Of a stretch of 64,000 nucleotides of DNA, positions 55,490 through 64,000 are shown one piece after another. Numbering within the stretch: the first letter of the stretch is position 1; each line of letters begins with the position of its first letter. Source of the DNA: an uncultured Pelagibacteraceae bacterium (lineage in GTDB: Bacteria; Pseudomonadota; Alphaproteobacteria; Pelagibacterales; Pelagibacteraceae); the NCBI GenBank assembly GCA_902545945.1, contig CACCID010000004.1:1-64000 (forward strand). The letters run 5' to 3'. Made by a program: the position numbers and the translations under genes. Below the pieces are notes generated by a model that saw only the letters and a list, made by a program, of their open reading frames with translations, made no database searches and had not been told where the DNA came from.

Positions 55490-56368
55490 ATGAGAGAAGC
55501 AAATACTATCGATATATCCTTATTAATATTACTTGCTTTCATCTGGGGCTCTTCTTTCTTTAATATAAAGATAGCTACATATTCCTACGATCCAATAACA
55601 CTCGCTCTTGTTAGAGTAATTTTTGCAAGTGTCCCATTATTAATACTATGTAAAGTTAGCAGCATCAAAATTGAAGCCTTTAGTAAAAATTGGAATTGGT
55701 ACGCACTAATTGGTTTGTGTAATATTGCAATACCATTTGTTCTAATTGCAATCGGTACTGCAAAAATTAACAGCTATTTAGCTGCAATTTTAATGAGCAC
55801 TACTCCTTTAAGCGGATCTATTCTTGCTCATATTTTTTTAAAAGACGAAAAATTATCTTATTTAAAATCTTTAGGAGTATTAATTGGTTTTAGTGGAATT
55901 GTATTATTATTTTTCGATAAGGTTATAATTAATACTGAGAATTATATTTACGCTTTGATTACTATACTAGGATCAACATTTTACTGTATTGGTGGTTTAT
56001 TAACTTTAAAATTAAAAAATAAAAAAAATGAAAATGTAACTACATCAACGACATTATGGTCAGTAATTTTTTTATTGCCTTTTTCATTAATAATTGAGAC
56101 TCCATGGGAGTCAAATCCTACTTTAGCATCTACTTTATCTTTACTATATTTAGGAGTAATTGCCACGGGATTTGCTTGGTTGATTAGATTTAGAATTTTA
56201 ACAGTAAATGGCTTAGTTTTTCAAACTCAAGTGGCGTATTTAATTCCAATTTTTGGAATTATATTTGGATATTTTTTAATGGATGAGATTATTACATGGA
56301 GAGTTTTACTATCATTAGCTATAATTTTAGTAGGTATTTATATTTTTAAAAAAAACAATAAAGGTTAA
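55490..56368 (+). CDS. EamA-family (DMT superfamily) transporter
   Basis: 292 residues with ten hydrophobic segments and the two-repeat EamA plan; the first repeat has LLAFIWGSSFFNIKIA and the second begins YALITILGSTFYCIGGLLTLKLK. DMT transporters export amino acids, nucleotides or other metabolites, or carry drugs; the substrate cannot be told from sequence. Divergent from glnA, which might hint at nitrogen metabolite traffic, but that is speculation. Six bases before the next gene. Confidence 0.88.
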   Translation: MREANTIDISLLILLAFIWGSSFFNIKIATYSYDPITLALVRVIFASVPLLILCKVSSIKIEAFSKNWNWYALIGLCNIAIPFVLIAIGTAKINSYLAAILMSTTPLSGSILAHIFLKDEKLSYLKSLGVLIGFSGIVLLFFDKVIINTENYIYALITILGSTFYCIGGLLTLKLKNKKNENVTTSTTLWSVIFLLPFSLIIETPWESNPTLASTLSLLYLGVIATGFAWLIRFRILTVNGLVFQTQVAYLIPIFGIIFGYFLMDEIITWRVLLSLAIILVGIYIFKKNNKG

Positions 56369-56374
56369 AAGTTT

Positions 56375-57436
56375 ATGGGAACAGAGTCAATCGAAGCTAG
56401 TTTTTTGTCAATATTTGCTTTAATAAGTTTTTTTATTTTTTTACTGGTAAGTAAATTTGCTCATAAAATAAAGGCAGGCGCTTTACTAGATAATGATTTT
56501 TCAAAACCCCAAGCTTTCCATGACACTCCTGTTACTCGTAGCGGTGGAATAGCTGCTATTATTTCTTTAAGTATTTTTTTTTATATTTATTACTTATTAT
56601 ATTCAGAGGTTTTATATAATTATATTTTTATAAGCTACTCAGTATTTATAGTTGGTTTTCTAGACGATCTGAGAATTAACATAAAACCATTAAATAGATT
56701 AATTATTATGTTACTTCTTCTATTTACATTTATTTACATATTACCCATAAAAATTCTAAATATAGATATTCCATTTTTAATTTACTTAATGTCTAACCAC
56801 ATGTTTTCTTCAATATTTGTGCTACTTTGTTTTTTATTTGTAATAAACGGTGCTAATTTAATAGATGGATTTAATGGTTTATTAACGATAAATTTAATTA
56901 TTATAAACATTATATTAGCTTATATTAATATGAGTAACGAAAACCTAGAGTTTTCTATTTTGATAATTTCTCAAATTATTATCCTCTTATCATTTTTATT
57001 ATTTAACTTTCCTAACGCAAAAATTTTCTTAGGTGATAGTGGAGCTTATACCATGGGAGCATTAGCAGGATTAAATACAATAATTACTAATAATTTAAAT
57101 CCTGAAATTTCTTCATTCTTTTTTTGCACACTTTTATTTTATCTTTTTTTTGAGGTATTTTTCTCATTTCTGAGAAAACTTTCACAAAACAAATCTCCGA
57201 TCTATCCAGATGATAATCATTTACATATGCTTAGTTATTATAAAATTTCTGATATTTACGGAAAAAATAAAGGTAACTATTTAAATTCAATTATAATTAA
57301 TTTGTTTTACTTTATTCTTATAACACCAGGGTTGTATTTAATGTTCGATCCTCAATTGAGCAGGTATTGGTTCTTTATCTTACTGATAATTTACCTAATA
57401 ATTTATTCTAGACTTTATAGTTTTACAAAAAATTAA
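56375..57436 (+). CDS. WecA/MraY-like undecaprenyl-phosphate glycosyl-1-P transferase
   Basis: 353 residues, ten to eleven hydrophobic helices. Family motifs: the Asp pair in GFLDDLR, NGANLIDGFNGL, FLGDSGAYTMGA (Mg site), and DDNHLHMLSYY close to the C-terminus in place of the HIHH motif. Transfers a sugar-1-phosphate to polyprenyl phosphate, starting a surface polysaccharide or O-antigen. The sequence is closer to WecA/WbpL types than to MraY (no mur neighbours). The tRNA-Leu promoter overlaps its last codons. Confidence 0.87.
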   Translation: MGTESIEASFLSIFALISFFIFLLVSKFAHKIKAGALLDNDFSKPQAFHDTPVTRSGGIAAIISLSIFFYIYYLLYSEVLYNYIFISYSVFIVGFLDDLRINIKPLNRLIIMLLLLFTFIYILPIKILNIDIPFLIYLMSNHMFSSIFVLLCFLFVINGANLIDGFNGLLTINLIIINIILAYINMSNENLEFSILIISQIIILLSFLLFNFPNAKIFLGDSGAYTMGALAGLNTIITNNLNPEISSFFFCTLLFYLFFEVFFSFLRKLSQNKSPIYPDDNHLHMLSYYKISDIYGKNKGNYLNSIIINLFYFILITPGLYLMFDPQLSRYWFFILLIIYLIIYSRLYSFTKN

Positions 57437-57449
57437 TTTGATATATAAA
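57422..57449 (+). promoter_or_regulatory. Candidate promoter of tRNA-Leu
   Basis: TTTACA (57422-57427), 16 bases, TATAAA (57444-57449), ending 16 bases before the mature tRNA. The -35 lies inside the end of the preceding gene. Confidence 0.45.
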
Positions 57450-57465
57450 ACAACGTTTAAGTAAT

Positions 57466-57550
57466 GGGCAAGTGGCGGAATTGGTATACGCGCTGGTCTT
57501 AGAAACCAGTGCCGCAAGGCTTAAGAGTTCGAGTCTCTTCTTGCCCACCA
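57466..57550 (+). tRNA. tRNA-Leu (anticodon UAG)
   Basis: Acceptor stem GGGCAAG pairs with CTTGCCC; the discriminator A is at 57547 and the CCA end is encoded (57548-57550). Anticodon stem CTGGT/ACCAG encloses loop CTTAGAA, anticodon TAG, reading CUA/CUN leucine codons. A long variable arm (class II tRNA) and the T-loop TTCGAGT are clear. The trigger factor gene begins six bases after the CCA. Confidence 0.97.
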
Positions 57551-57556
57551 AAAATT

Positions 57557-58927
57557 ATGAAAGTAGAAGTTAAATCAAAAAAAGGACTTAGAACAATTTT
57601 GTCTGTAATAGTTGATAAAAAAAATATAAAGACAAAAATGGATGAAAGACTTAAAGAGCTCCAAAAAGAAGTTTCTTTAAAGGGTTTCAGACCAGGAAAA
57701 GTTCCTACAGAAGTAATTAAAAATCAATTTGGAAAATCTATATATGGAGAGGTAGTAGATAAGATTTTAAGAGAAACTACTACAAAAGCTATTGATGAAA
57801 AAAAATTGAAGGTTGCTGGCCAACCAAAAATTGACTTGAAACAGTTTGGTGAAGGAAAAGATCTTAATTATGAGCTACAAATAGATTGTTTGCCTAGTGT
57901 AGTTTTAAAAACTTTTGATAAGTTCAAAGCGACAAGTTTTAAAGTTAAAATTGAAGATAAAATTATTGAAGAGAAACTAAAAGATATTGCAAATCAAAAC
58001 AAAAAATTTGAAGATAAAAATGAAAGTGAAAAAGCAATAAATGGAGATCAAGTTATTTTTAACTATTCAGCTACAGTTGATGGAAATAAATTTGATGGAA
58101 GTGAAGGTAAAGGGGTACAGCTTGAGTTAGGAAAAGATCTTTTTTTAAAAGGATTTGATGAGCAGCTAATTGGTGTAAAAAAAAATGATATAAAAATATT
58201 GGATGCCACACTTCCTGCAAATCATCCAAAAAAAGAGCTTGCTAATAAAAAAACAAAATTTGAATGTAAAATTTTAAATGTGAAAAAACCTAAAGCTAGT
58301 AAAATTGATGATGATTTCGCTAAATTAATGGGAGCAAAAGATATTAAAGATTTAAGATCTTTAATTGAAAAACAGATTTCAAGTCAATATTCTAAAGTGC
58401 TTAATTCGATTACTAAAAAAGAAATATTAGACCAAATTGAAAAAAATCATCAAGTTGATTTGCCTCAAAACTTAATTGATCAAGAAATTTCAATCATGAC
58501 TCAAAGCCTTAAACCAGAAGAAAAAGAAAAACATAAATCTAATAATGAAAAATTAGCAAAATCTAGAATTAAGCTCGGTTTATTGCTTAATGAATATGGA
58601 GAAAAAAATAATTTAAAAGTATCAGATGATGAGGTAAGAAACGAAATTCAAAATCAAATCAAGGGAATGCCTGGACAAGAGAAAATGGTTCTTGAGTATT
58701 ATCAAAAAAACCCCAGCGCCTCTCAAAGTTTAAAAGGTTCTTTGTATGAGGAAAAAATAATTGAACTAATTAAATCAAAGATTAATCTCACAACAAAAGA
58801 AATTAATACAAAAGAGGCTGAAAAAATCATAGCAGGATTTAATAAACCAAATGTAGAAACTGAGAAACGTAAAACTACATCTTCTCCAAAAAATAAGTCA
58901 AAATTAAAAAAAATTAGTAAAAAGTAA
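57557..58927 (+). CDS. tig: Trigger factor
   Basis: Ribosome-bound chaperone with a peptidyl-prolyl isomerase domain. 456 residues from ATG 57557; an in-frame extension upstream lies within the tRNA and is rejected. The ribosome-binding loop is GFRPGKVPTEVIKNQFG (about residue 45); the FKBP-like domain is at about 155-245 (GDQVIFNYSATVDGNKFDGSEG), and the C-terminal chaperone arms follow. The last 30 residues are a lysine- and serine-rich tail. It heads tig-clpP-clpX-lon, the usual proteostasis gene order. Confidence 0.96.
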   Translation: MKVEVKSKKGLRTILSVIVDKKNIKTKMDERLKELQKEVSLKGFRPGKVPTEVIKNQFGKSIYGEVVDKILRETTTKAIDEKKLKVAGQPKIDLKQFGEGKDLNYELQIDCLPSVVLKTFDKFKATSFKVKIEDKIIEEKLKDIANQNKKFEDKNESEKAINGDQVIFNYSATVDGNKFDGSEGKGVQLELGKDLFLKGFDEQLIGVKKNDIKILDATLPANHPKKELANKKTKFECKILNVKKPKASKIDDDFAKLMGAKDIKDLRSLIEKQISSQYSKVLNSITKKEILDQIEKNHQVDLPQNLIDQEISIMTQSLKPEEKEKHKSNNEKLAKSRIKLGLLLNEYGEKNNLKVSDDEVRNEIQNQIKGMPGQEKMVLEYYQKNPSASQSLKGSLYEEKIIELIKSKINLTTKEINTKEAEKIIAGFNKPNVETEKRKTTSSPKNKSKLKKISKK

Positions 58928-58949
58928 TCAATAGTTGTATAAACCAGTT

Positions 58950-59561
58950 ATGAGTCGTTATCTTGAAGAAAAAATGAATAGCTTGATACCTATGGTAGTT
59001 GAACAAACTAGCAAAGGCGAGAGAGCTTATGATATTTACTCTAGACTGTTAAAAGAAAGAATAGTTTTTTTAGTAGGTCCAGTTAATGACACAGTAGCCT
59101 CCTTAGTTACTGCTCAATTATTATTTTTAGAATCTGAAAACCCAAAAAAAGAAATTAATTTTTATATTAATAGTCCCGGTGGGTTAGTTACAGCTGGTCT
59201 TGGAATATACGATACTATGCAATATATTAATTCACCAGTTTCTACACTTTGTATAGGCCAAGCCTCATCAATGGGATCATTTCTTTTAGCAGCTGGAGAA
59301 AAAGGTAAAAGATATTCACTTCCAAACTCGAGAATAATGGTTCATCAACCTTCTGCTGGTTTTCAAGGACAAGCTACAGATATTCAAATACATGCTAAAG
59401 AAATTCTATCTCTTAAAGAAAGATTAAATAAAATCTATTCTAAACACACCGGTAAATCAGTAGAGGAAATATCAAAGGCTCTTGAGAGAGATAATTTTAT
59501 GACCTCGGAAGAAGCAAAACAATTTGGTCTTATAGACTCCGTTGTGGAGAAAAGAAAATAA
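58950..59561 (+). CDS. clpP: ATP-dependent Clp protease proteolytic subunit
   Basis: 203 residues from ATG 58950; a TTG at 58935 could add five. Serine protease barrel that degrades substrates unfolded by Clp[28 protein letters not shown] at the N-terminus, catalytic Ser in [14 protein letters not shown], His in [15 protein letters not shown], and Asp in [10 protein letters not shown]. 22 bases after tig. Confidence 0.97.
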   Translation: MSRYLEEKMNSLIPMVVEQTSKGERAYDIYSRLLKERIVFLVGPVNDTVASLVTAQLLFLESENPKKEINFYINSPGGLVTAGLGIYDTMQYINSPVSTLCIGQASSMGSFLLAAGEKGKRYSLPNSRIMVHQPSAGFQGQATDIQIHAKEILSLKERLNKIYSKHTGKSVEEISKALERDNFMTSEEAKQFGLIDSVVEKRK

Positions 59562-59566
59562 AACAC

Positions 59567-59580
59567 AATATCTAGATATT
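59567..59580. repeat. 14-base perfect palindrome between clpP and clpX
   Basis: AATATCTAGATATT, five bases after the clpP stop. Too short and without a T-run to be a convincing terminator; it could be an operator or a transcript-end hairpin. Confidence 0.35.
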
Positions 59581-59594
59581 CTTACAACTTCAAC

Positions 59595-59623
59595 TTGCTA
59601 ACTATCTAGCAGAGATTTATATT
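59595..59623 (+). promoter_or_regulatory. Candidate promoter of clpX
   Basis: TTGCTA (59595-59600), 17 bases, TATATT (59618-59623), with the ATG 17 bases after the -10, giving a leader of about ten bases. The -35 is also one arm of a small inverted repeat (TTGCTA / TAGCAG). Confidence 0.4.
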
Positions 59624-59640
59624 TGTTGTATTGATTCGTT

Positions 59641-60894
59641 ATGTCAGAAAAAAATAATAAAAATATTTTATATTGTTCTTTTTGCGGAAAAAGTCAGCAT
59701 GAGGTTAGAAAATTAATAGCTGGACCTACGGTTTTTATTTGTGATGAGTGTGTAGAGCTTTGTATGGACATCATAAAAGAGGAAAACAAAAGTTCTCTTA
59801 TTAAACATCAAGATGGCGTACCTTCTCCAAAAGAGATTTGCAACGTTTTAGATGACTACGTTATAGGTCAGAAACTTGCGAAAGAAATTTTATCGGTAGC
59901 AGTTCACAATCATTACAAAAGACTAAATCACGAGACAAAAAATAATAAAGATATAGAATTATCAAAATCAAACATACTTCTAGTGGGACCAACAGGTTGT
60001 GGAAAAACCTTATTGGCGCAAACTTTAGCAAGAATTTTAGATGTACCTTTTACAATGGCTGACGCAACAACCCTTACTGAGGCTGGTTATGTTGGAGAAG
60101 ACGTAGAAAACATAATATTAAAACTATTACAAGCCGCAGACTATAATGTCGAAAAAGCTCAAAGAGGAATTGTTTACATTGATGAAGTCGACAAGATAAG
60201 TAGAAAATCAGAAAATCCCTCAATAACGAGAGATGTTTCAGGAGAAGGAGTTCAGCAAGCATTATTAAAAATCATGGAGGGAACAGTTGCAAGTGTTCCA
60301 CCACAAGGTGGAAGAAAACACCCCCAGCAGGAATTTTTGCAAGTTGATACTACAAATATTTTATTTATTTGTGGAGGAGCTTTCGCAGGACTAGATAAAT
60401 TAATTGATAGCAGAGGCAAAGGAAGTTCAATTGGTTTTGGCGCAAAAGTAAAAAATTATAAAGAACAACCACTCTCTGAAACCATGAAATTGTTGGAACC
60501 AGAAGATTTAATAAAATATGGTTTGATACCTGAGTTCATTGGTAGGATGCCAATTATAGCGACCTTAGATGATCTTGATGAAAAATCATTAATCAAGATT
60601 CTTAAAGAACCTAAAAATTCTTTAATTAAACAGTATAAGAGATTATTTGAATTTGAGGAAGTAGAGCTAGAATTTAAAGATGAAGCTATTATTGAAATTG
60701 CGAAAAAAGCTATCTCAAAAAAAACTGGTGCCAGAGGTCTTAGGTCTATACTTGAAAGCATTCTTCTTAAAACAATGTTTGAATTACCAGATATGGAAAA
60801 TGTGATAAAAGTGACTGTAGACGCAGCTTCAGTTAAAGGTGCGTCAGAACCTATCATCACTTATGGCAAAAAGTCATCAACATCAGTAGCTTGA
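59641..60894 (+). CDS. clpX: ATP-dependent Clp protease ATP-binding subunit ClpX
   Basis: 417-residue AAA+ unfoldase. N-terminal zinc-binding domain with CSFCGK and CDECVELC; Walker [13 protein letters not shown]; Walker [39 protein letters not shown]; and the sensor-2 region [12 protein letters not shown]. Complete and of usual length. 79 bases separate it from clpP, with a palindrome and a candidate promoter. Confidence 0.97.
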   Translation: MSEKNNKNILYCSFCGKSQHEVRKLIAGPTVFICDECVELCMDIIKEENKSSLIKHQDGVPSPKEICNVLDDYVIGQKLAKEILSVAVHNHYKRLNHETKNNKDIELSKSNILLVGPTGCGKTLLAQTLARILDVPFTMADATTLTEAGYVGEDVENIILKLLQAADYNVEKAQRGIVYIDEVDKISRKSENPSITRDVSGEGVQQALLKIMEGTVASVPPQGGRKHPQQEFLQVDTTNILFICGGAFAGLDKLIDSRGKGSSIGFGAKVKNYKEQPLSETMKLLEPEDLIKYGLIPEFIGRMPIIATLDDLDEKSLIKILKEPKNSLIKQYKRLFEFEEVELEFKDEAIIEIAKKAISKKTGARGLRSILESILLKTMFELPDMENVIKVTVDAASVKGASEPIITYGKKSSTSVA

Positions 60895-60908
60895 TATTAA
60901 TTTGTTTC

Positions 60909-60938
60909 TTGAAATTAATGATTTAATAGCCATATAAT
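60909..60938 (+). promoter_or_regulatory. Candidate heat-shock-type promoter of lon
   Basis: TTGAAA (60909-60914), 18 bases, TATAAT (60933-60938). With the flanking bases it also reads CTTGAAA, 15 bases, CCATAT, resembling RpoH (sigma-32) promoters, which have CTTGAA and CCCCAT elements. Start of transcription would fall at or very near the lon ATG (60945). Confidence 0.5.
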
Positions 60939-60944
60939 AACATA

Positions 60945-63329
60945 ATGAAAGCTACATATCTAAAACCATTATTACCTTTAAGAGATATTGTAATATTTCC
61001 CTCTATGGTAGTTCCACTTTTTGTAGGTAGAGAAAAATCAATCAAAGCTTTGCAGGAGTCAATGAAATCTGACAAGTCAATCATTCTTGTAACTCAAAAA
61101 AACTCAGAAATTGACGATCCAACCGGTAAAGATTTGTATCAATATGGCTGTATGAGCAAAGTACTGCAACTATTAAAGTTACCAGATGGAACAGTGAAGG
61201 TTTTAGTTGAAGGAGAAAAAAGAATTAAAATTGTTAAACACAATGAAGAGAAAAGTGATTTTTTAACTTGCGAAGTAGAGGTTGTAGAAGATAAAAATGA
61301 CAGTAAAGATCTTGATCAATTAGCTTTTGGTTTAGTTAAAAAATTTGAAAGATTACAAATTTTAAATAAAAAAGAGTTAAATGACTCGTCAATTAATTTA
61401 AAAAATTCAAAAAACACCTCACAAATAGCAAATAATATTTCTTCAAATTTAAATATTCAAATATTTGAAAAACAAGAACTTTTAGAAATTATAGACCTAA
61501 AGAAGAGACTAGAAAAAATACATCAAATAATTGAAAAAGAAACTAGTGTTCTTTCAGTTGAGAAAAAAATTCGTGGAAGAGTAAAAAATCAAATGGAAAA
61601 AACCCAAAGAGAATATTATTTAAACGAGCAGTTAAAAGCCATTCAAAAAGAACTTGGAGAGATAGATGAAGGTAAAGATGAATTAACATCTCTATCTAAA
61701 TCTATTTCTGATGCAAAAATGCCAAAACACGCAAAGGAAAAATGTTTGTCAGAGTTAAAGAAATTAAAATCGATGAGCCCTATGTCAGCCGAAGCCACTG
61801 TAGTAAGGAACTATCTTGATTGGATGACGGAGCTTCCATGGTCAAATAAATCGAAAATAAATACGGATCTTAACAACGCTCAAAAAATACTTGATGAAGA
61901 CCACTACGGTTTAGATAAAGTAAAAGAACGTATTATTGAGTTCTTAGCAGTACAAAAAAGAATACAAAAAATGAAAGGTCCAATTTTATGTTTAGTAGGC
62001 CCACCAGGCGTAGGAAAAACATCGCTTGGAAAGTCTATAGCAAAAGCTACTAATAGAAAGTTTATAAGAATTTCACTTGGAGGCATTAGAGACGAAGCAG
62101 AAATTAGAGGTCATAGGAGAACTTACATTGGTTCATTGCCTGGAAAAATAATCCAGATGATGAAAAAAGCTGGAACTAAAAATCCGCTTTTTTTGTTAGA
62201 TGAAATTGATAAAGTTGGAAACGACTATAGAGGTGACCCATCTTCTGCATTATTAGAAGCTTTAGATCCGGAGCAAAACAAAGAATTCAACGACCATTAT
62301 TTAGAAGTAGATTACGATTTATCAGACGTAATGTTTGTTACAACTGCAAACACACTTAATATTCTTCCTCCTTTGTTAGATAGAATGGAAGTTATTAGAT
62401 TATCTGGATACACTGAAGATGAAAAAGTAAATATCTCGCAAAAATATTTAATACCTAACCAAAGTAAAAATAATGGTTTAAAAGATGATGAATGGTCTAT
62501 TGACGAAAACATAAACAGAAAAATTATAAGACATTACACAAGAGAGTCTGGTGTAAGAAATCTTGAGAGAGAAATTTCAAAAATTGCAAGAAAATTAGTT
62601 AAAAAAATTGATAACAACGAAAAAATTAACAATCCAATTAACGACAAAGATCTTAAAAATTTACTTGGTGTAGAAAAATTTAATTACGGGGAAATTGAGG
62701 CTGAAAATAGAATTGGTGTGGTTACAGGTTTAGCTTGGACTGAAGTTGGAGGTGAAATTTTAAAAATTGAGTCAGCAGTTATGCCCGGCAAAGGCAAAAT
62801 GCAAATAACAGGAAAATTAGGTGATGTAATGCAAGAGTCAGTAAAAGCCGCTAAATCTTACATTAGGTCAAAAAGTTTAGAGTATGGAATTATTCCTCCA
62901 ATTTTTGATAAAAAAGATTTTCATATACATGTACCCGAAGGTGCGACGCCTAAAGATGGACCATCTGCTGGTATAGGAATGGTAACTTCAATTATCTCAG
63001 CTATTACCGAAATTCCTGTAAATAAAAATGTAGCCATGACGGGTGAGATAACATTAAGGGGATTGGTGTTACCTATTGGGGGTTTAAAAGAAAAGCTTTT
63101 AGCTGCTCACAGAGCAGGAATCAAAAAAGTTTTAATTCCAATCGAAAATAAAAAAGATTTAGTAGAAGTTCCAAAAACAGTTTTAGATTCAATAGAGATA
63201 ATTCCGGTGAAAAATGTTGATGAAGTTTTAAAAGTGGCGTTAACAAAACCTTTAAAGAGAGTTGAGTGGGTTGATGTTGACCAGTTATCTAAAAAAGAAA
63301 AGTTAAAAAAAGAGTTAAGCACTCATTAA
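60945..63329 (+). CDS. lon: ATP-dependent protease Lon
   Basis: 794 residues. N-terminal LAN domain ([27 protein letters not shown]-type start), a coiled-coil linker, AAA+ module with [15 protein letters not shown] and [10 protein letters not shown], and a C-terminal protease with catalytic Ser674 in [10 protein letters not shown] and Lys717 in [14 protein letters not shown]. Degrades damaged and regulatory proteins. A candidate promoter with RpoH-like features lies directly before the start codon. hupB, a frequent next gene, is not present; a convergent glycosyltransferase gene follows six bases later. Confidence 0.97.
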   Translation: MKATYLKPLLPLRDIVIFPSMVVPLFVGREKSIKALQESMKSDKSIILVTQKNSEIDDPTGKDLYQYGCMSKVLQLLKLPDGTVKVLVEGEKRIKIVKHNEEKSDFLTCEVEVVEDKNDSKDLDQLAFGLVKKFERLQILNKKELNDSSINLKNSKNTSQIANNISSNLNIQIFEKQELLEIIDLKKRLEKIHQIIEKETSVLSVEKKIRGRVKNQMEKTQREYYLNEQLKAIQKELGEIDEGKDELTSLSKSISDAKMPKHAKEKCLSELKKLKSMSPMSAEATVVRNYLDWMTELPWSNKSKINTDLNNAQKILDEDHYGLDKVKERIIEFLAVQKRIQKMKGPILCLVGPPGVGKTSLGKSIAKATNRKFIRISLGGIRDEAEIRGHRRTYIGSLPGKIIQMMKKAGTKNPLFLLDEIDKVGNDYRGDPSSALLEALDPEQNKEFNDHYLEVDYDLSDVMFVTTANTLNILPPLLDRMEVIRLSGYTEDEKVNISQKYLIPNQSKNNGLKDDEWSIDENINRKIIRHYTRESGVRNLEREISKIARKLVKKIDNNEKINNPINDKDLKNLLGVEKFNYGEIEAENRIGVVTGLAWTEVGGEILKIESAVMPGKGKMQITGKLGDVMQESVKAAKSYIRSKSLEYGIIPPIFDKKDFHIHVPEGATPKDGPSAGIGMVTSIISAITEIPVNKNVAMTGEITLRGLVLPIGGLKEKLLAAHRAGIKKVLIPIENKKDLVEVPKTVLDSIEIIPVKNVDEVLKVALTKPLKRVEWVDVDQLSKKEKLKKELSTH

Positions 63330-63335
63330 AGAAAA

Positions 63336-64000
63336 TTAATCCAACCAATCAGAATATTTATTAAAATTATCAGAAATGTAATTTGGTAAATATTTACTTT
63401 CTAATTTTTTTAGTGTTGATTTTCCTGTCCATTTATTTTTTTTTTGGTCAGCTTTATAGTCGTAAATAATTCTTCTTTCAGAAATAAATTTTCTTATATC
63501 ATTTATTTGTAAGCCACTTTTTTCAAATTCATAATGATGAGCAAAATTAAGCAATTTTTTTTCAAGTTGTTCTGGTGTTTTTAAACAAGTAAAATGCCAG
63601 CCTCCATTTTTTATAAACTTAAGATTTGAATATTTTTTTTTTGATAAATAAGAGTCTATCCTCCATATCGGGTAATTTTTACCTTTTATATTTCTAAGCC
63701 ATTGAGGAGATAAAAAATTTTTTTTTTTGATTGCTCTTGTTCCTTGCCATAAAAAATCCTCATAAACTAAATTAAGTTTATAATAAAATATTTTTTGCTC
63801 AAATATAATTATATTATTATTTATTGATTGAAAATTTAAGTTTTCAAGATTAGGAATTTCATCTAGATCGCTTATCAAAATTAAGTCTTCATCTAATGCT
63901 TCTGTTAAACCTTTTGATAAACATTCTCTCTGATAATAATCTCTTGCCATTCCATTCAGAATAAGTTTCTCACCTTTCTTTTCATTGGAATCTTTTAGAT
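63336..64000 (-). CDS. Glycosyltransferase family 17-like protein, 5' part outside window
   Basis: At least 221 residues; the frame stays open through base 64000 with no stop, so the N-terminus is cut off. Seen: RDYYQRECLSKGLTEALDEDLILISDLDEIPN, with an acidic DLDE motif, then WQGTRAIKKKNFLSPQWLRN and NGGWHFTCLKTPEQLEKKL. These match family 17 glycosyltransferases (beta-1,4-N-acetylglucosaminyltransferase-like), often in surface polysaccharide loci. Donor and acceptor are unknown. An internal ATG at 63948-63950 is not the true start. Confidence 0.8.
   Translation of the reverse strand, partial: LKDSNEKKGEKLILNGMARDYYQRECLSKGLTEALDEDLILISDLDEIPNLENLNFQSINNNIIIFEQKIFYYKLNLVYEDFLWQGTRAIKKKNFLSPQWLRNIKGKNYPIWRIDSYLSKKKYSNLKFIKNGGWHFTCLKTPEQLEKKLLNFAHHYEFEKSGLQINDIRKFISERRIIYDYKADQKKNKWTGKSTLKKLESKYLPNYISDNFNKYSDWLD

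Noticed and set aside
57509-57556. Trigger factor start inside the tRNA-Leu gene
   Set aside because: The region is tRNA structure; the ATG at 57557 gives the normal N-terminus MKVEV.
63948-63950. ATG as start of the glycosyltransferase
   Set aside because: The frame continues without stop to the window edge and the family needs more N-terminal residues.
1-64000. CRISPR array, insertion sequence, prophage, toxin-antitoxin or defence island
   Set aside because: No direct repeats with regular spacing, no transposase or integrase, and no gene of these families was recognised.

Overview
The window is a gene-dense, very AT-rich stretch of alphaproteobacterial core genome. The best fit is the SAR11 / Pelagibacterales group: a streamlined, free-living marine alphaproteobacterium. 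The lineage call rests on conserved neighbourhoods (cvpA-purF, aroQ-accB-accC with DUF2155 and NDUFA12-type genes, iscR-sufBCDSU-DUF59-sufA, tig-clpP-clpX-lon, lptF-lptG-lptD-surA-pdxA-rsmA, rpsF-rpsR-rplI-dnaB). It also rests on near-absent intergenic DNA and lysine/asparagine/isoleucine-rich proteins. Purine synthesis genes (purF, purM, purN, guaA, guaB) argue against an obligate intracellular Rickettsiales genome. The species assignment is inference; no rRNA gene is present.

Layout. 1-5974 (+): tail of rlmE, guaB (without its CBS module), a small TPR protein, guaA, panB, a YfgM-like protein and bamB. 5971-13047 (-): rpsF-rpsR-rplI-dnaB, an MMPL/RND exporter, cvpA and purF. 13153-15714 (+): fabD-fabG-acpP-gmk. 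15689-22968 (-): outer-membrane assembly operon lptF-lptG-lptD-surA-pdxA-rsmA. 23105-24965 (+): pepA, ndk. 24962-26547 (-): purM-purN. 26569-30051 (+): a DUF2066 protein, hda, aspS. 30048-30866 (-): an orphan homologue of the C-terminal part of class II ribonucleotide reductase. 30965-31802 (+): NDUFA12-like and DUF2155 proteins. 31799-34002 (-): aroQ-accB-accC. 34036-35014 (+): thiS-thiG. 35011-36807 (-): an RNase E/G with no cysteine. 36912-42574 (+): PBP1A, prfB (with its programmed +1 frameshift) and an AsmA-like protein. 42567-43805 (-): tyrS. 43861-44979 (+): anmK. 44976-45632 (-): an alpha/beta hydrolase. 45765-51884 (+): the SUF iron-sulfur operon. 51945-53960 (+): a kidney-type glutaminase with two ankyrin blocks, tail to tail with glnA (53966-55372, -). 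55490-57436 (+): an EamA transporter and a WecA/MraY-like transferase. 57466-63329 (+): tRNA-Leu(UAG), tig, clpP, clpX, lon. 63336-64000 (-): a family-17 glycosyltransferase cut by the window edge.

There is no gene-free stretch over about 140 bases, no mobile element, no CRISPR array and no obvious foreign island. I found no undescribed multi-gene system. The interest lies in streamlining: trimmed or altered enzymes (GuaB, RNase E, PurF), an orphan RNR domain, an unusual glutaminase, convergent genes sharing four bases across their stop codons, a near-leaderless heat-shock-like promoter at lon, and paired inverted repeats in front of iscR.
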